From NCBI RefSeq assembly GCF_001424165.1, contig NZ_LMOJ01000026.1, positions 1 to 64,000 on the forward strand: a DNA stretch of 64,000 nucleotides, read 5' to 3'. The notes under the pieces were generated by a model. That model saw only the letters and a list, made by a program, of their open reading frames with translations. It was not told where the DNA came from and did no database searches. Shown here piece after piece: positions 17,373 to 27,103 of the stretch. How positions within the stretch are numbered: position 1 is the first letter of the stretch; each line of letters starts with the position of its first letter. A program made the position numbers and the translations under genes. This stretch comes from Massilia sp. Leaf139 (GTDB lineage Bacteria > Pseudomonadota > Gammaproteobacteria > Burkholderiales > Burkholderiaceae_D).

Positions 17373-18671
17373 ATGCAGACGGTTCAGGAACTCTACGCCT
17401 CAAAACGCGGCAGCGCCCTCGATGCGCTGGCCCACCTGCGCGACGACGACATGATCGTCGTGCCGACCGGCGTCGGCGAGCCGCCTACCCTGCTTACGGC
17501 CCTGTCGAACGAACGCACGCGCTGGCGCGGGGTGCGCGTGGCGCAGATCCTGGCCATGCGCAAATACGGCTATTTTGACCAGGACACGGCGCAGCATGTG
17601 CGCCACGCCGCCCTGTTCTTCGGCGGCGCCTCGCGCGCCAGCGGCCAGGGCGGCTGGTGCGATTTCATCCCCAACTATTTTTCGGAAATTCCGTCCCTGA
17701 TCGAGCGCGACCTGATGCCGGCCGACGTCGTCTTCGCGATGGCCTCGAGCATGAACGCCCAGGGATATTTCGCGCTCAGCCTGGGCACCGACTACACGAT
17801 GGCGGCCGTCGCCAAGGCGCGCGTGGTGGTGCTGGAGGTCAATCCGAACGTGCCCTTCGCGCATGGACACTGCCACATCCACATTTCGCAGGTGACGAGC
17901 CTGGTCGAAAGCGAGGACCCGATCCTCGAAGTCGGCCTGCCGGCCATCGGCCCGGTGCAGGAAGCGATCGGCAAGTACGTGGCCGAGATGATCGAGGACG
18001 GCTCGACCCTGCAGATCGGCTATGGCGGCATCCCGGACGCGGTCGTGCAGCAACTGACGCACAAGCACGACCTTGGCGTGCACACCGAGATGATCGGCGA
18101 CGGCATCCTCACCCTGGTCGAATGCGGCGCCGTCACGAACCGCAAGAAAACCCTGCTGCCTGGGAAGATGGTCGCCACCTTCGCCCTCGGATCGCGCCGC
18201 CTCTACGAATTCATGCACCACAACCCGATGCTGGAGATGCATCCGTCGAATTTCACCAACGACCCGTACATCGCCGGCCAGAACGACAAGCTCATTTCGA
18301 TCAACGCCAGCCTGCAGGTCGACCTGCTGGGCCAGTGCGGCAGCGAAAGCATCGCCCACCTGCCCTATTCCGGCACCGGCGGGCAGGTCGACTTTGTGCG
18401 CGCCGCCAACCGTTCGCGCGGCGGCAAATCCTTCATCGTACTGCCCTCGACCGCCAAGGACGGCACCGTGTCGCGCATCGTGCCCACGCTCACGCCGGGC
18501 ACCCATGCGACCACCAGCAAGAACGACGTCAACCATGTGGTGACCGAATACGGCGTGGCCCAGCTGCGCGGGAAGTCGGCGAAGCAGAGGGCGCAGGCCT
18601 TGATTGCGATTGCGCATCCGGATTTTCGCGGGTGGTTGCGCGAGGAAGCCAACCGCATGTGCGTTTTTTAG
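17373..18671 (+). CDS. Acetyl-CoA hydrolase/transferase family protein
   Basis: The product (432 aa) belongs to the class I CoA-transferase/acetyl-CoA hydrolase family. Characteristic segments are GYGGIPDAVVQQL, HTEMIGDGILTLVECG, and the C-terminal SGTGGQVDFVRAANRSRGG with FIVLPSTA. Members move CoA between acetyl-, succinyl-, butyryl- or 4-hydroxybutyryl-CoA and short carboxylates; the exact substrate cannot be told here. I chose the ATG at 17373 because GGAG lies six bases upstream of it and inside the alternative start at 17361. It is a single-gene unit. The stop is immediately followed by an inverted repeat that may act as a terminator. Confidence 0.85.
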   Translation: MQTVQELYASKRGSALDALAHLRDDDMIVVPTGVGEPPTLLTALSNERTRWRGVRVAQILAMRKYGYFDQDTAQHVRHAALFFGGASRASGQGGWCDFIPNYFSEIPSLIERDLMPADVVFAMASSMNAQGYFALSLGTDYTMAAVAKARVVVLEVNPNVPFAHGHCHIHISQVTSLVESEDPILEVGLPAIGPVQEAIGKYVAEMIEDGSTLQIGYGGIPDAVVQQLTHKHDLGVHTEMIGDGILTLVECGAVTNRKKTLLPGKMVATFALGSRRLYEFMHHNPMLEMHPSNFTNDPYIAGQNDKLISINASLQVDLLGQCGSESIAHLPYSGTGGQVDFVRAANRSRGGKSFIVLPSTAKDGTVSRIVPTLTPGTHATTSKNDVNHVVTEYGVAQLRGKSAKQRAQALIAIAHPDFRGWLREEANRMCVF

Positions 18672-18738
18672 CAGCGGCCGACAAAGGCCGCATGGCGGCG
18701 TTGCAGCGTCTCGCCCTGCGACCTTTGTCAACCGCTGC
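18671..18738 (+). repeat. Stem-flanked repeat, copy 1
   Basis: The arms 18671-18687 (GCAGCGGCCGACAAAGG) and 18722-18738 are complementary at 15 of 17 positions. They enclose a core with CATGGCGGCGTTGCAGC and GTCTCGCC. The same core occurs in the element at 21916-22016, but with different arms. It follows a gene stop directly and could fold in RNA. Confidence 0.7.
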
Positions 18739-18752
18739 AAATTTCAGGGCAA

Positions 18753-18947
18753 TCAGGCCGGCGGCGAACCGTCGTGCATCGTCCGCTTCAACTGCGTGCG
18801 CAGTTCGGGCGAATCCTGGTGGCCGTGGACGCTGACCGCGTGCTGCACCGCCACCGCCATCAATTCCTGCTCGCTGTCGGCCGCGATCGTCACCGTGCAG
18901 TTCATGTCGCTCGGAAACTCGCGGCAGTCGATGTATTTGCGTGCCAT
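18753..18947 (-). CDS. DUF1059 family small protein
   Basis: The product (64 aa) is a DUF1059 protein. The start MARKYIDCREFPS, the CTVTIAADSEQELM strand-helix part and AVQHAVSVHGHQDSPELR are typical of this family of small single-domain proteins of unknown function. The length is normal. The gene lies opposite to the flanking CoA-transferase and DsbA-family genes, so it has its own promoter. The family is often seen near stress genes, but no mechanism is known to me. Confidence 0.85.
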   Translation of the reverse strand: MARKYIDCREFPSDMNCTVTIAADSEQELMAVAVQHAVSVHGHQDSPELRTQLKRTMHDGSPPA

Positions 18948-19030
18948 GATTGCCTCCTCAGCAGGTGTCTACGTCTTCAGTGTAGGCGGCGTGGATACCA
19001 GTTCAAGTGAGCCGGACTACAGGAGAAACG

Positions 19031-19558
19031 ATGAGCGAGAGCATCAGGATCGAAGAGCAGGATCATCTGCGCGGGTCGCGCGAAGCCGAGGTCATGCTGG
19101 TCGAGTACGGCGATTTCCAGTGCCCTTATTGCGCCCGCGCCCATGCGGCTCTGGACGAATTGATGGAAGAGCATGACGGCCGCGTGGCCCTGGTCTACCG
19201 CCATTTGCCCCTTAGCGACCTGCACCCGTCGGCCCTGCTGGCCGCCCAGGCGGCGGAAGCGGCCGGCGCCCAGGGCAAGTTCTGGGAGATGCACGACGCC
19301 TTGTTCGAAAACCAGGATCGGCTCGATGCGGACAGCCTGCCGGCGCTGGCGCTCGATCTCGGCCTGGATGCAAAGCGTTTCAAGCGCGAACTCGACGAGG
19401 GCACCCACCGCGCCCGGGTCGAGGCCGACGCACAGCAGGCGCGCGCGCTGGGCGCCCATGGCACGCCGACCTTCTTCATCAACGGCGAGCGTTACCAGGG
19501 CGACTCGGATCACGCTTCGCTGGCCGCGGCGCTGAAAGGGGCGCTCGGGGAAGGCTGA
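19031..19558 (+). CDS. DsbA/FrnE-family thioredoxin-fold protein (cytoplasmic)
   Basis: The product (175 aa) has a thioredoxin fold with the redox motif CPYC at residues 31-34 (VEYGDFQCPYCARAH) and a cis-proline loop in GAHGTPTFFINGERY. There is no signal peptide, so unlike the DsbA at 44163-44831 it should act in the cytoplasm, perhaps as a reductase or isomerase in oxidative stress. AGGAG lies six bases before the ATG at 19031. It is a single gene. Reading the role as cytoplasmic redox is inference from the missing signal sequence. Confidence 0.85.
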   Translation: MSESIRIEEQDHLRGSREAEVMLVEYGDFQCPYCARAHAALDELMEEHDGRVALVYRHLPLSDLHPSALLAAQAAEAAGAQGKFWEMHDALFENQDRLDADSLPALALDLGLDAKRFKRELDEGTHRARVEADAQQARALGAHGTPTFFINGERYQGDSDHASLAAALKGALGEG

Positions 19559-19609
19559 AACCGCAGGTTCAAACGGCGGGCGAGGCGGCGGGTGCCGCCC
19601 CAGTCCTCC

Positions 19610-21796
<2,187 letters not shown>

Positions 21797-21915
21797 ATCG
21801 TCCCCTTAGTTTTTGATCAAGTCACAACCACACATTGATGAATGCTTCACCTAACTGGCGAAGCAGTCTCGCTCACTGCGTACTGCAAAACTTTGATACA
21901 AACCTATGGTGCGAA

Positions 21916-22016
21916 GAGCGTGTCCAAAAATCTCCATGGCGGCGTTGCCTCGTCTCGCCGTACTAGCGTACTGTCTTCGACGATGCGCCTTGCCCCGAAG
22001 GTTTTTGCCCACGCTC
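21916..22016 (+). repeat. Stem-flanked repeat, copy 2
   Basis: The arms GAGCGTGTCCAAAAAT (21916-21931) and GTTTTTGCCCACGCTC (22001-22016) are complementary at 13 of 16 positions. The core begins CCATGGCGGCGTTGCC and GTCTCGCC like the copy at 18671-18738, then continues with an inner GTACTAGCGTAC palindrome. It lies between hppA and adk, just beyond the adk terminator. Confidence 0.7.
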
Positions 22017-22038
22017 GTGGCGGGTGCGTCATCCGGAC

Positions 22039-22065
22039 AAAAAAAAGCGGACGTTGCCGTCCGCT
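22039..22065 (-). terminator. Rho-independent terminator of adk
   Basis: An 8-base perfect stem (AGCGGACG at 22046-22053 and CGTCCGCT at 22058-22065) with loop TTGC is followed on the minus strand by eight T residues. It begins seven bases after the adk stop. Confidence 0.9.
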
Positions 22066-22072
22066 TCCTGTC

Positions 22073-22729
22073 TTACTCCGAGAGCGCGGCGAAGGCCGCG
22101 TCGCGTACTTGTTCCACCGGCCCCACGCCCGTGATCTTGCGGTACTTCGGGGCGCCCGGCAGGCCCGACTGGGCCCAGTTGTTGTAGTAGCCGAGCAGCA
22201 CTTCGGTCTGGTTATGGTAGACCTCGAGGCGCTTCTTGACGGTTTCTTCCTTGTCATCGTCGCGCTGCACCAGCGGCTCGCCGGTGATGTCGTCGACGTC
22301 GGCCACTTTCGGCGGGTTGAACTTGGTGTGGTACACGCGGCCCGAGGCCGGGTGCGAGCGGCGGCCGCTCATGCGCTCGACGATCAGCTCGTCGGGCACG
22401 TCGAACTCGAGCACGTAGTCGACGGTGATACCGTTGTCCTTCATGGCGTCGGCCTGGGCGATGGTGCGCGGGAAGCCGTCAAACAGGTAGCCGTTGGCGC
22501 AATCGGCTTCCTTCAAGCGGTCTTTTACGAGCCCGATCATGATGTCGTCCGACACCAGTCCCCCTGCGTCCATTACTTTTTTCGCCGCCAGGCCGAGCTC
22601 GGTGCCGGCCTTGATCGCCGCGCGCAGCATGTCGCCGGTGGAGATCTGCGGGATATTGTATTTTTCCTTGATGAAGTTAGCCTGGGTGCCTTTGCCGGCG
22701 CCAGGCGCTCCTAACAGAATGAGACGCAT
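22073..22729 (-). CDS. adk: Adenylate kinase
   Basis: The product (218 aa) interconverts ATP plus AMP and two ADP in the cytoplasm. The P-loop GAPGAGKGTQ is at residues 7-16, the AMP-site DGFPRTIAQADA near residue 84, and the LID is the long form (GRRSHPASGRVYHTKFNPPK). The LID lacks the four zinc-binding cysteines, as is usual in Gram-negative bacteria. I chose the ATG at 22729, with AGGA seven bases upstream. It ends the minus-strand run exbB-exbD-lpxK-Trm112-kdsB-adk, but the 196-base gap after adk's start suggests its own promoter. A strong terminator follows. Confidence 0.97.
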   Translation of the reverse strand: MRLILLGAPGAGKGTQANFIKEKYNIPQISTGDMLRAAIKAGTELGLAAKKVMDAGGLVSDDIMIGLVKDRLKEADCANGYLFDGFPRTIAQADAMKDNGITVDYVLEFDVPDELIVERMSGRRSHPASGRVYHTKFNPPKVADVDDITGEPLVQRDDDKEETVKKRLEVYHNQTEVLLGYYNNWAQSGLPGAPKYRKITGVGPVEQVRDAAFAALSE

Positions 22730-22925
22730 GAAATTTCCTAAGACGGATGTTGAAATTTGTAATTGTGTTGGCAACAAATGCGGATTGATGCATATCTGAC
22801 TACCTTGGTACGAAACTTACCACAAAAGTAAGCCCCAACGCCAATCCCGGCTGTTGCAACAATGGTTTATTGATGCAGCGCAGGCAGTCTAGAAATCAAT
22901 TTCCACGCAGATCAATACGCCTCAT

Positions 22926-23678
22926 TTAAGACGCATAGTGGAGGCGTACCCGCGCCAGGTCTTCCGGCGTATCGACGCCGCCTTCGGGGGCGCTGTCGGT
23001 CACGTGCACCGCGATCGGGTAGCCGTGCCAGAGCACACGCAATTGTTCGAGTGCTTCGACCTGTTCCAGCGGCGCGGGTGCGAGACCCGGATACGCTTGA
23101 AGGAAAGCATTGCTGTAGGCATACAAGCCGATATGGCGCAGCGGCGCAAAGCCGGCCGGCAGCGCGTCGCGGCTGGCGGCAAAGGCATCGCGGTGCCAGG
23201 GGATGGTGGCGCGCGAGAAGTACAGCGCCCTGCCCGCCTTGTCGAGCACCACCTTCACGACGTTCGGATTGAACACGTCCGCCACTGCGTCGAGCGCGTG
23301 GGCGCAGGTGGCCATCGGCACCTCGGCGTTGATGCGGCCGGCGCAGGCGGCCAGCAGCGCCGGGTCGATCAGCGGCTCATCTCCCTGCAGGTTGACCACG
23401 ACGGCGTCGTCGGCCAGGCCCAGTGCGCGCGCCACTTCGGCGATGCGGTCGGTTCCGGACGGATGGTCGGCGCGCGTCATGCGCGCTTCGATGCCGTGCT
23501 CGGCGCAGGCGGCCAGGATGTCGGGGTGGTCGGTGGCGACGACGATGCGGTCGGCGCCGGACGCGCGGGCGCGCTCGGCGACGCGCACCACCATCGGTTT
23601 GCCGCCGAGGTCGGCGAGCGGCTTGTTCGGCAGGCGGGTCGAGGCGAGGCGCGCCGGGATGATGACGGTGAAGCCCAT
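22926..23678 (-). CDS. kdsB: 3-deoxy-manno-octulosonate cytidylyltransferase (CMP-Kdo synthetase)
   Basis: The product (250 aa) activates Kdo with CTP for lipopolysaccharide core synthesis. IIPARLASTRLPNKPLADLGGKPM at the N-terminus carries the nucleotide-binding residues; VVNLQGDEPLIDP and HIGLYAYSNAFL are family landmarks. The N-terminal stretch is quoted by its key residues only: Arg, Ser, Thr, Arg and Lys all present. The gene starts eight bases after the Trm112 stop, so the two are co-transcribed with lpxK. The ribosome binding site (GAAGACC) is weak, and coupling to the upstream gene is likely. Length is normal. Confidence 0.96.
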   Translation of the reverse strand: MGFTVIIPARLASTRLPNKPLADLGGKPMVVRVAERARASGADRIVVATDHPDILAACAEHGIEARMTRADHPSGTDRIAEVARALGLADDAVVVNLQGDEPLIDPALLAACAGRINAEVPMATCAHALDAVADVFNPNVVKVVLDKAGRALYFSRATIPWHRDAFAASRDALPAGFAPLRHIGLYAYSNAFLQAYPGLAPAPLEQVEALEQLRVLWHGYPIAVHVTDSAPEGGVDTPEDLARVRLHYAS

Positions 23679-23686
23679 GCCGGTCT

Positions 23687-23857
23687 TCAGACCGCTTCGA
23701 TCTTGCGCGCCTGGTCGGCCCACATGATCGGAATGCCGTCGCGGATCGGGAAGGCCAGGCGGTCGGGGCGGCACGTCAGTTCCTGGGCCTTCTTATCGTA
23801 TTCGAGTGGTCCCTTGCACAACGGGCAGACCAGGATATCAAGCAGGCGAGCGTCCAC
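23687..23857 (-). CDS. Trm112 family protein (YcaR-like)
   Basis: The product (56 aa) is a small Trm112-like protein. DARLLDILVCPLCKGPLEY holds the first Cys pair; the C-terminal RLAFPIRDGIPIM is the family signature. In bacteria these small proteins sit between lpxK and kdsB, as here, and may assist methyltransferases or lipopolysaccharide genes. I chose the GTG at 23857 because GGAGA lies six bases upstream; it overlaps the lpxK end by 20 bases, which indicates translational coupling. A TTG further up would add MWRNV but has no support. Confidence 0.88.
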   Translation of the reverse strand: MDARLLDILVCPLCKGPLEYDKKAQELTCRPDRLAFPIRDGIPIMWADQARKIEAV

Positions 23858-24872
23858 GACATTTCTCCACAATATGTTCGGCCAGGGCGGCGTCGATGCG
23901 CGCCGTGACCGGGACGACCCACAGCCGCGGATCGTCCTTCAGGTTTTCAAGTTGCCCACATTTTACTGCATCCTTCTCGGTGATCAGGATGACATCGGCG
24001 TCCGCGCTCGCGAACGGGTTCTCGCGGAAATCGTAGTGGTCGGGCAAGGGCAGCTCGGCAAAGCGCAAGCCGGCGCCGCGCAGCAGGGCGAAGAAGCGCC
24101 CCGGATTGCCGATCCCGGCCGCGGCCAGCACGCGCTGCCCCGCAAAGGACGCCAGCGGCCGCCGTTGACCCGAATCGCGCATTTGCTCGGCCGTATCGCC
24201 GACCAGTTGCATCCGGTAAGGCGAACCGCCGACCGCGGCGGCGAGCGCCGGCGTGATCTCGGGGGCGTTGACGAGGGTGAAGTCGCGCCTGCGCGACGGC
24301 GCTTCGCGCAGCGGCCCGGCCGGCAGCAGCCAGCCATTGCCGACCCCGCGCCCGTCGAACAGCAGCACTTCGATGTCGCGCGCCAAGGCGTAGTGCTGCA
24401 GGCCGTCGTCGGTGATCAGGACGTCGACCTCGGGATGCAGATCCAGCAGCGCCCTGCCCGCCTCGAAACGCTCCCGCGCCACCACGACCGGCACCCCGGC
24501 GCGGCGTGCGATCAGGAGCGGCTCGTCGCCGACCTCGCGCGTATCCGAGTCAAGCGTCACGGCGCGCGGCGCCTCGCCTTCGGCCCCGTGGCCGCGCGAG
24601 ATCACGCCGGGCTTGAAACCGGCCTGCACCAGGGCTTGCGCCAGCCAGATCGTCAGCGGCGTCTTGCCGGTACCGCCAATAAAGATATTGCCGACCACGA
24701 TGACGGGTACGGGCAGGCGCCCTGCCTTGACCACGCCGGCGCGATACAGCCCGGCGCGCAGGCCGGCGAGCATGCGGAACAGCAGCGACAGCGGCCACAG
24801 CGCGCAGGCGAGCGGGCCGCGGCGCAGCCAGGCGCGCGTCAGCGTCGATTCGAGGAAATTGTTCTTTGACAT
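23838..24872 (-). CDS. lpxK: Tetraacyldisaccharide 4'-kinase
   Basis: The product (344 aa) phosphorylates the 4' position of lipid A disaccharide at the inner membrane. An N-terminal hydrophobic helix (LACALWPLSLLFRMLAGL) anchors it. The Walker A motif GNIFIGGTGKTPLT is near residues 61-74, and DVLITDDGLQHYALARD is the conserved catalytic region. It lies 57 bases downstream of exbD and overlaps the Trm112 start. The arrangement with exbBD and kdsB is the usual one in Burkholderiales, linking envelope energy coupling and lipopolysaccharide synthesis. Confidence 0.96.
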   Translation of the reverse strand: MSKNNFLESTLTRAWLRRGPLACALWPLSLLFRMLAGLRAGLYRAGVVKAGRLPVPVIVVGNIFIGGTGKTPLTIWLAQALVQAGFKPGVISRGHGAEGEAPRAVTLDSDTREVGDEPLLIARRAGVPVVVARERFEAGRALLDLHPEVDVLITDDGLQHYALARDIEVLLFDGRGVGNGWLLPAGPLREAPSRRRDFTLVNAPEITPALAAAVGGSPYRMQLVGDTAEQMRDSGQRRPLASFAGQRVLAAAGIGNPGRFFALLRGAGLRFAELPLPDHYDFRENPFASADADVILITEKDAVKCGQLENLKDDPRLWVVPVTARIDAALAEHIVEKCRGRSPA

Positions 24873-24929
24873 AAGACGGGAGCGCGGCGCCGCCGGCAGA
24901 CTGCACCGGGCCTGCGCCGCTTCCGTGGA

Positions 24930-25373
24930 TTACTTCTTGCCGCCGGTCTGGGCCGCGAAGGTCAGCTTGTCGTAGCCGGCCACGCGCGCCGCTTCCAGCA
25001 CGTTGATCACCATCTGGTGCATCGCGAACTGGTCTGCGTTGACGATGATGACCGGATCCGCCACCGGCTGGCCGTTGGGGCCGGAACGGGCCGCGGCGCG
25101 CAGGTCGTCGGCCAGGCCGGCCACGCTCGTGAAGGAGACCGGGGTGTTGTTCACCGTGTAGTTCCCCTTGGCGTCGACCGTGACATTGATCTCGAAGGGC
25201 TTGTCGGCCACCTTCTCGGCATCGGCCGTCGGCAGCGTGATCTGCAGCTCGGTGAACTTGCTGTAGGTGGTCGAGACCATCAGGAAGATGAGCACGACCA
25301 GCAGCACGTCGATGAACGGGATCAGGTTGATTTCCGGATCCTCGCGCTTGCGGCCGCGGCGAAAATCCATCAT
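24930..25373 (-). CDS. exbD: Biopolymer transporter ExbD/TolR family
   Basis: The product (147 aa) is an ExbD-type protein that works with ExbB and TonB to convert proton motive force into outer-membrane transport. After a basic start (MMDFRRGRKREDPEIN) comes one transmembrane helix, LIPFIDVLLVVLIFLMVSTT, with the essential aspartate in FIDV. A periplasmic domain follows (VNADQFAMHQMVINVLEAAR). The start ATG overlaps the exbB stop by four bases (ATGA), so the two are translated together. No tonB gene is in the window; the BtuB receptor at 47.7-49.7 kb is a possible client. Confidence 0.95.
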   Translation of the reverse strand: MMDFRRGRKREDPEINLIPFIDVLLVVLIFLMVSTTYSKFTELQITLPTADAEKVADKPFEINVTVDAKGNYTVNNTPVSFTSVAGLADDLRAAARSGPNGQPVADPVIIVNADQFAMHQMVINVLEAARVAGYDKLTFAAQTGGKK

Positions 25374-25978
25374 TTGCGCGCCCCGTGCACGACGTCGACG
25401 AATTTCACGGCCTGCAGTTCCATGTCGATGATGAAGCTGTCGACCAGGGCGCGGAAGTGGCGGTAGGCGACCAGGGCCGGCATGGCGATCGCCAGGCCGA
25501 AGCCGGTGTTATACAGCGCCACCGAAATGCCGTGCGCGAGCTGGGCCGGATTGGCGCCGCCGGTGGCGTTTTGCGAGCCGAAGATCTCGATCATGCCGAC
25601 CACCGTGCCGAACAGGCCCATCAGGGGCGCGAGCGAGGCGATGGTGCCGAGCGTGGTGAGAAAACGTTCCAGCGTATGCGAGACGCCGCGGCCGGCCTCT
25701 TCGATCGATTCCTTCATGACGTCGCGCGGCGCGTCCACATTGCGCAGCGCGGCGGCCAGCACGGTGCCGAGCGGCGAATTCTGTTCGAGCGTATTGATGA
25801 CTTCCGGCGTGGCCTTCTTGTTGCGGTAGACCTGGATGACTTCGCCGAGCAATTGCTTCGGCAAGATCTTTTCACGGCGCAGGTAAATCAGGCGTTCGAT
25901 GATCAAGGCCAGGGCGACGATGGAAGCAATCAACAATGGCCAGATGGGCCAGCCTGCGGCTTGAAGAATGGCGAACAA
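25370..25978 (-). CDS. exbB: ExbB/MotA/TolQ proton channel family protein
   Basis: The product (202 aa) is an ExbB-like proton channel with three transmembrane segments: AGWPIWPLLIASIVALALII near the start, and two in the second half (LAPLMGLFGTVVGMIEIF and ALYNTGFGLAIAMPALVAYR). These two carry the typical Gly/Pro/Thr residues. I chose a TTG start at 25978 because AGGAG lies six bases before it and because a longer frame to 26245 has no family similarity and would run into the repeat array. The promoter must lie within or beside unit 1 of the array. It is followed by exbD with an ATGA overlap. Confidence 0.93.
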   Translation of the reverse strand: MFAILQAAGWPIWPLLIASIVALALIIERLIYLRREKILPKQLLGEVIQVYRNKKATPEVINTLEQNSPLGTVLAAALRNVDAPRDVMKESIEEAGRGVSHTLERFLTTLGTIASLAPLMGLFGTVVGMIEIFGSQNATGGANPAQLAHGISVALYNTGFGLAIAMPALVAYRHFRALVDSFIIDMELQAVKFVDVVHGARK

Positions 25979-26074
25979 GTGAACTCCTGAAAACGGTGGA
26001 AAGGCTGAGCGAAATGCTGAGGTACGAATCCGGCAATGTAGCAAGTTGGCAGCAATGCGGCAAGTACAGTTCTG

Positions 26075-26171
26075 CACAAGTTCTGTGGATAAAATTGTGC
26101 GCAAGGCCTGGTTGCGGATCAAAGCATGTTGATTCTTAAGGGAATTTTTCCCTTGCGCAATAATGTGGCAC
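26075..26171 (+). repeat. Array unit 1
   Basis: Nonamer TGTGGATAA at 26084, a perfect DnaA-box match. TTGATT at 26129 and GTGGCAC at 26165 give the fixed distances 45 and 81. The third motif is enclosed by TTCCCT and AGGGAA arms. This unit lies closest to the exbB start. Confidence 0.85.
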
Positions 26172-26240
26172 AGAGGGAAATGGTACTTCCCTTGTAACCA
26201 TACGCGCTTTTTGCCTAGTTCGAAAATGCCAGGACTTGTT

Positions 26241-26337
26241 AACATTTTTTGTGGATAAAATTGTGCGCAAGGGTCATATGCATGAGTTAACTCGTTGATT
26301 TAACTCAACATTACCTTGGCGATCAAAAATGCGGCAC
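26241..26337 (+). repeat. Array unit 2
   Basis: Nonamer TGTGGATAA at 26250, a perfect DnaA-box match. TTGATT at 26295 (distance 45) and GCGGCAC at 26331 (distance 81). The right flank TGCGCAAG is identical to unit 1. Confidence 0.85.
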
Positions 26338-26380
26338 GTCAACTCTGCCGTATGCGGCCGATTGGGCGCACGAGGTTTCC

Positions 26381-26477
26381 CACAATTTTTGTGGACAAAA
26401 TTGTGAGCAAGAACCTCGCCTCGGCACTAAGTACTTGATTTAAAACAATAAGATCCTACTGGCGCGTAAATGAGCAC
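26381..26477 (+). repeat. Array unit 3
   Basis: Nonamer TGTGGACAA at 26390. The inner stem CACAATTTT pairs with AAAATTGTG, and the outer stem CGAGGTT (26371-26377) pairs with AACCTCG (26412-26418). TTGATT at 26435 (distance 45); the third motif is reduced to GCAC at 26474-26477, in register. Confidence 0.85.
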
Positions 26478-26484
26478 GTTGCGC

Positions 26485-26493
26485 TTATCCACA
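26485..26493 (+). promoter_or_regulatory. Extra DnaA-box match in opposite orientation
   Basis: A perfect TTATCCACA lies between units 3 and 4 and points opposite to the seven array nonamers. It is not part of a visible hairpin. The match to the DnaA consensus is exact, but binding is inferred. Confidence 0.5.
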
Positions 26494-26560
26494 TGCCCAG
26501 TACTGGCGGCCTCGGCCATATCAGAATCCAGCGGTCGCGTCTTGTCGGAAGCCGGCTTTG

Positions 26561-26657
26561 CACACATTCTGTGGAAAAGAATGTGCGCAAGCCGGCCTGA
26601 GCCAGCTTAAGTGCTTGATTCAACACGATTTAATGTTACTGCCGGTTTTTGTGGCAG
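26561..26657 (+). repeat. Array unit 4
   Basis: Nonamer TGTGGAAAA at 26570. The outer stem GCCGGCTT (26551-26558) pairs perfectly with AAGCCGGC (26589-26596). The inner stem GCACACATTCT pairs with AGAATGTGCGC with one mismatch. TTGATT at 26615 (distance 45) and GTGGCAG at 26651 (distance 81), the latter in a CTGCC/GGCAG hairpin. Confidence 0.85.
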
Positions 26658-26688
26658 CCTCGGCGCTCGTGATACGCACCGTGTTCTG

Positions 26689-26785
26689 CACATTTTCTGT
26701 GGACAAAATTGTGAGGAAGCGCCTTGATCGAGCGCAAGTACATTGATTTCAAAGGAAAAACCGGTGCTGCATAAAATCGCGGCAC
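26689..26785 (+). repeat. Array unit 5
   Basis: Nonamer TGTGGACAA at 26698. TTGATT at 26743 (distance 45) and GCGGCAC at 26779 (distance 81), which pairs with a GTGC about 20 bases earlier. The right half AATTGTGAGGAAG resembles unit 3. Confidence 0.85.
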
Positions 26786-26882
26786 TCGTTTGAATGCTTG
26801 CTGCCTGGCGCTACCATACCGGCCTGTACCAACGTACCGCTCCGAAATCCAGCGCCAACCCGAAGAATCCGCGCGCCTTCTG

Positions 26883-26980
26883 CACACAAACTGTGGAGAA
26901 CAATGTGCGCAAGCGCAGCACCATCTACGCAAGTGGCTGATTACAAATAAGAAAGCACTTCCCGCCCGCTTTCGCGGCAG
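26883..26980 (+). repeat. Array unit 6
   Basis: Nonamer TGTGGAGAA at 26892. CTGATT replaces TTGATT at 26937 (distance 45), and GCGGCAG is at 26974 (distance 82). The second hairpin has outer arms GCACT and AGTGC and inner arms CCGC and GCGG. The right half AATGTGCGCAAG is shared with unit 4. Confidence 0.85.
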
Positions 26981-27006
26981 TGCTCTTCTGATATGGATGA
27001 GTTCCC

Positions 27007-27103
27007 CACATTTTCTGTGGATAAGATTGTGCCCAACTACACCCACCGAATAACAAGTCCTTGATTTTAAACAAATCACCCCTGCTGCCACCAAATACAG
27101 CGC
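27007..27103 (+). repeat. Array unit 7
   Basis: Nonamer TGTGGATAA at 27016, a perfect DnaA-box match. TTGATT at 27061 (distance 45). The third motif has decayed, but GCTG and CAGC arms remain at the right place. This unit lies about 90 bases before the xseA start. Confidence 0.8.

Noticed and set aside
18753..18947. Treating the small minus-strand frame as a shadow
   Set aside because: Its sequence matches DUF1059 from end to end, so it was kept as a gene.
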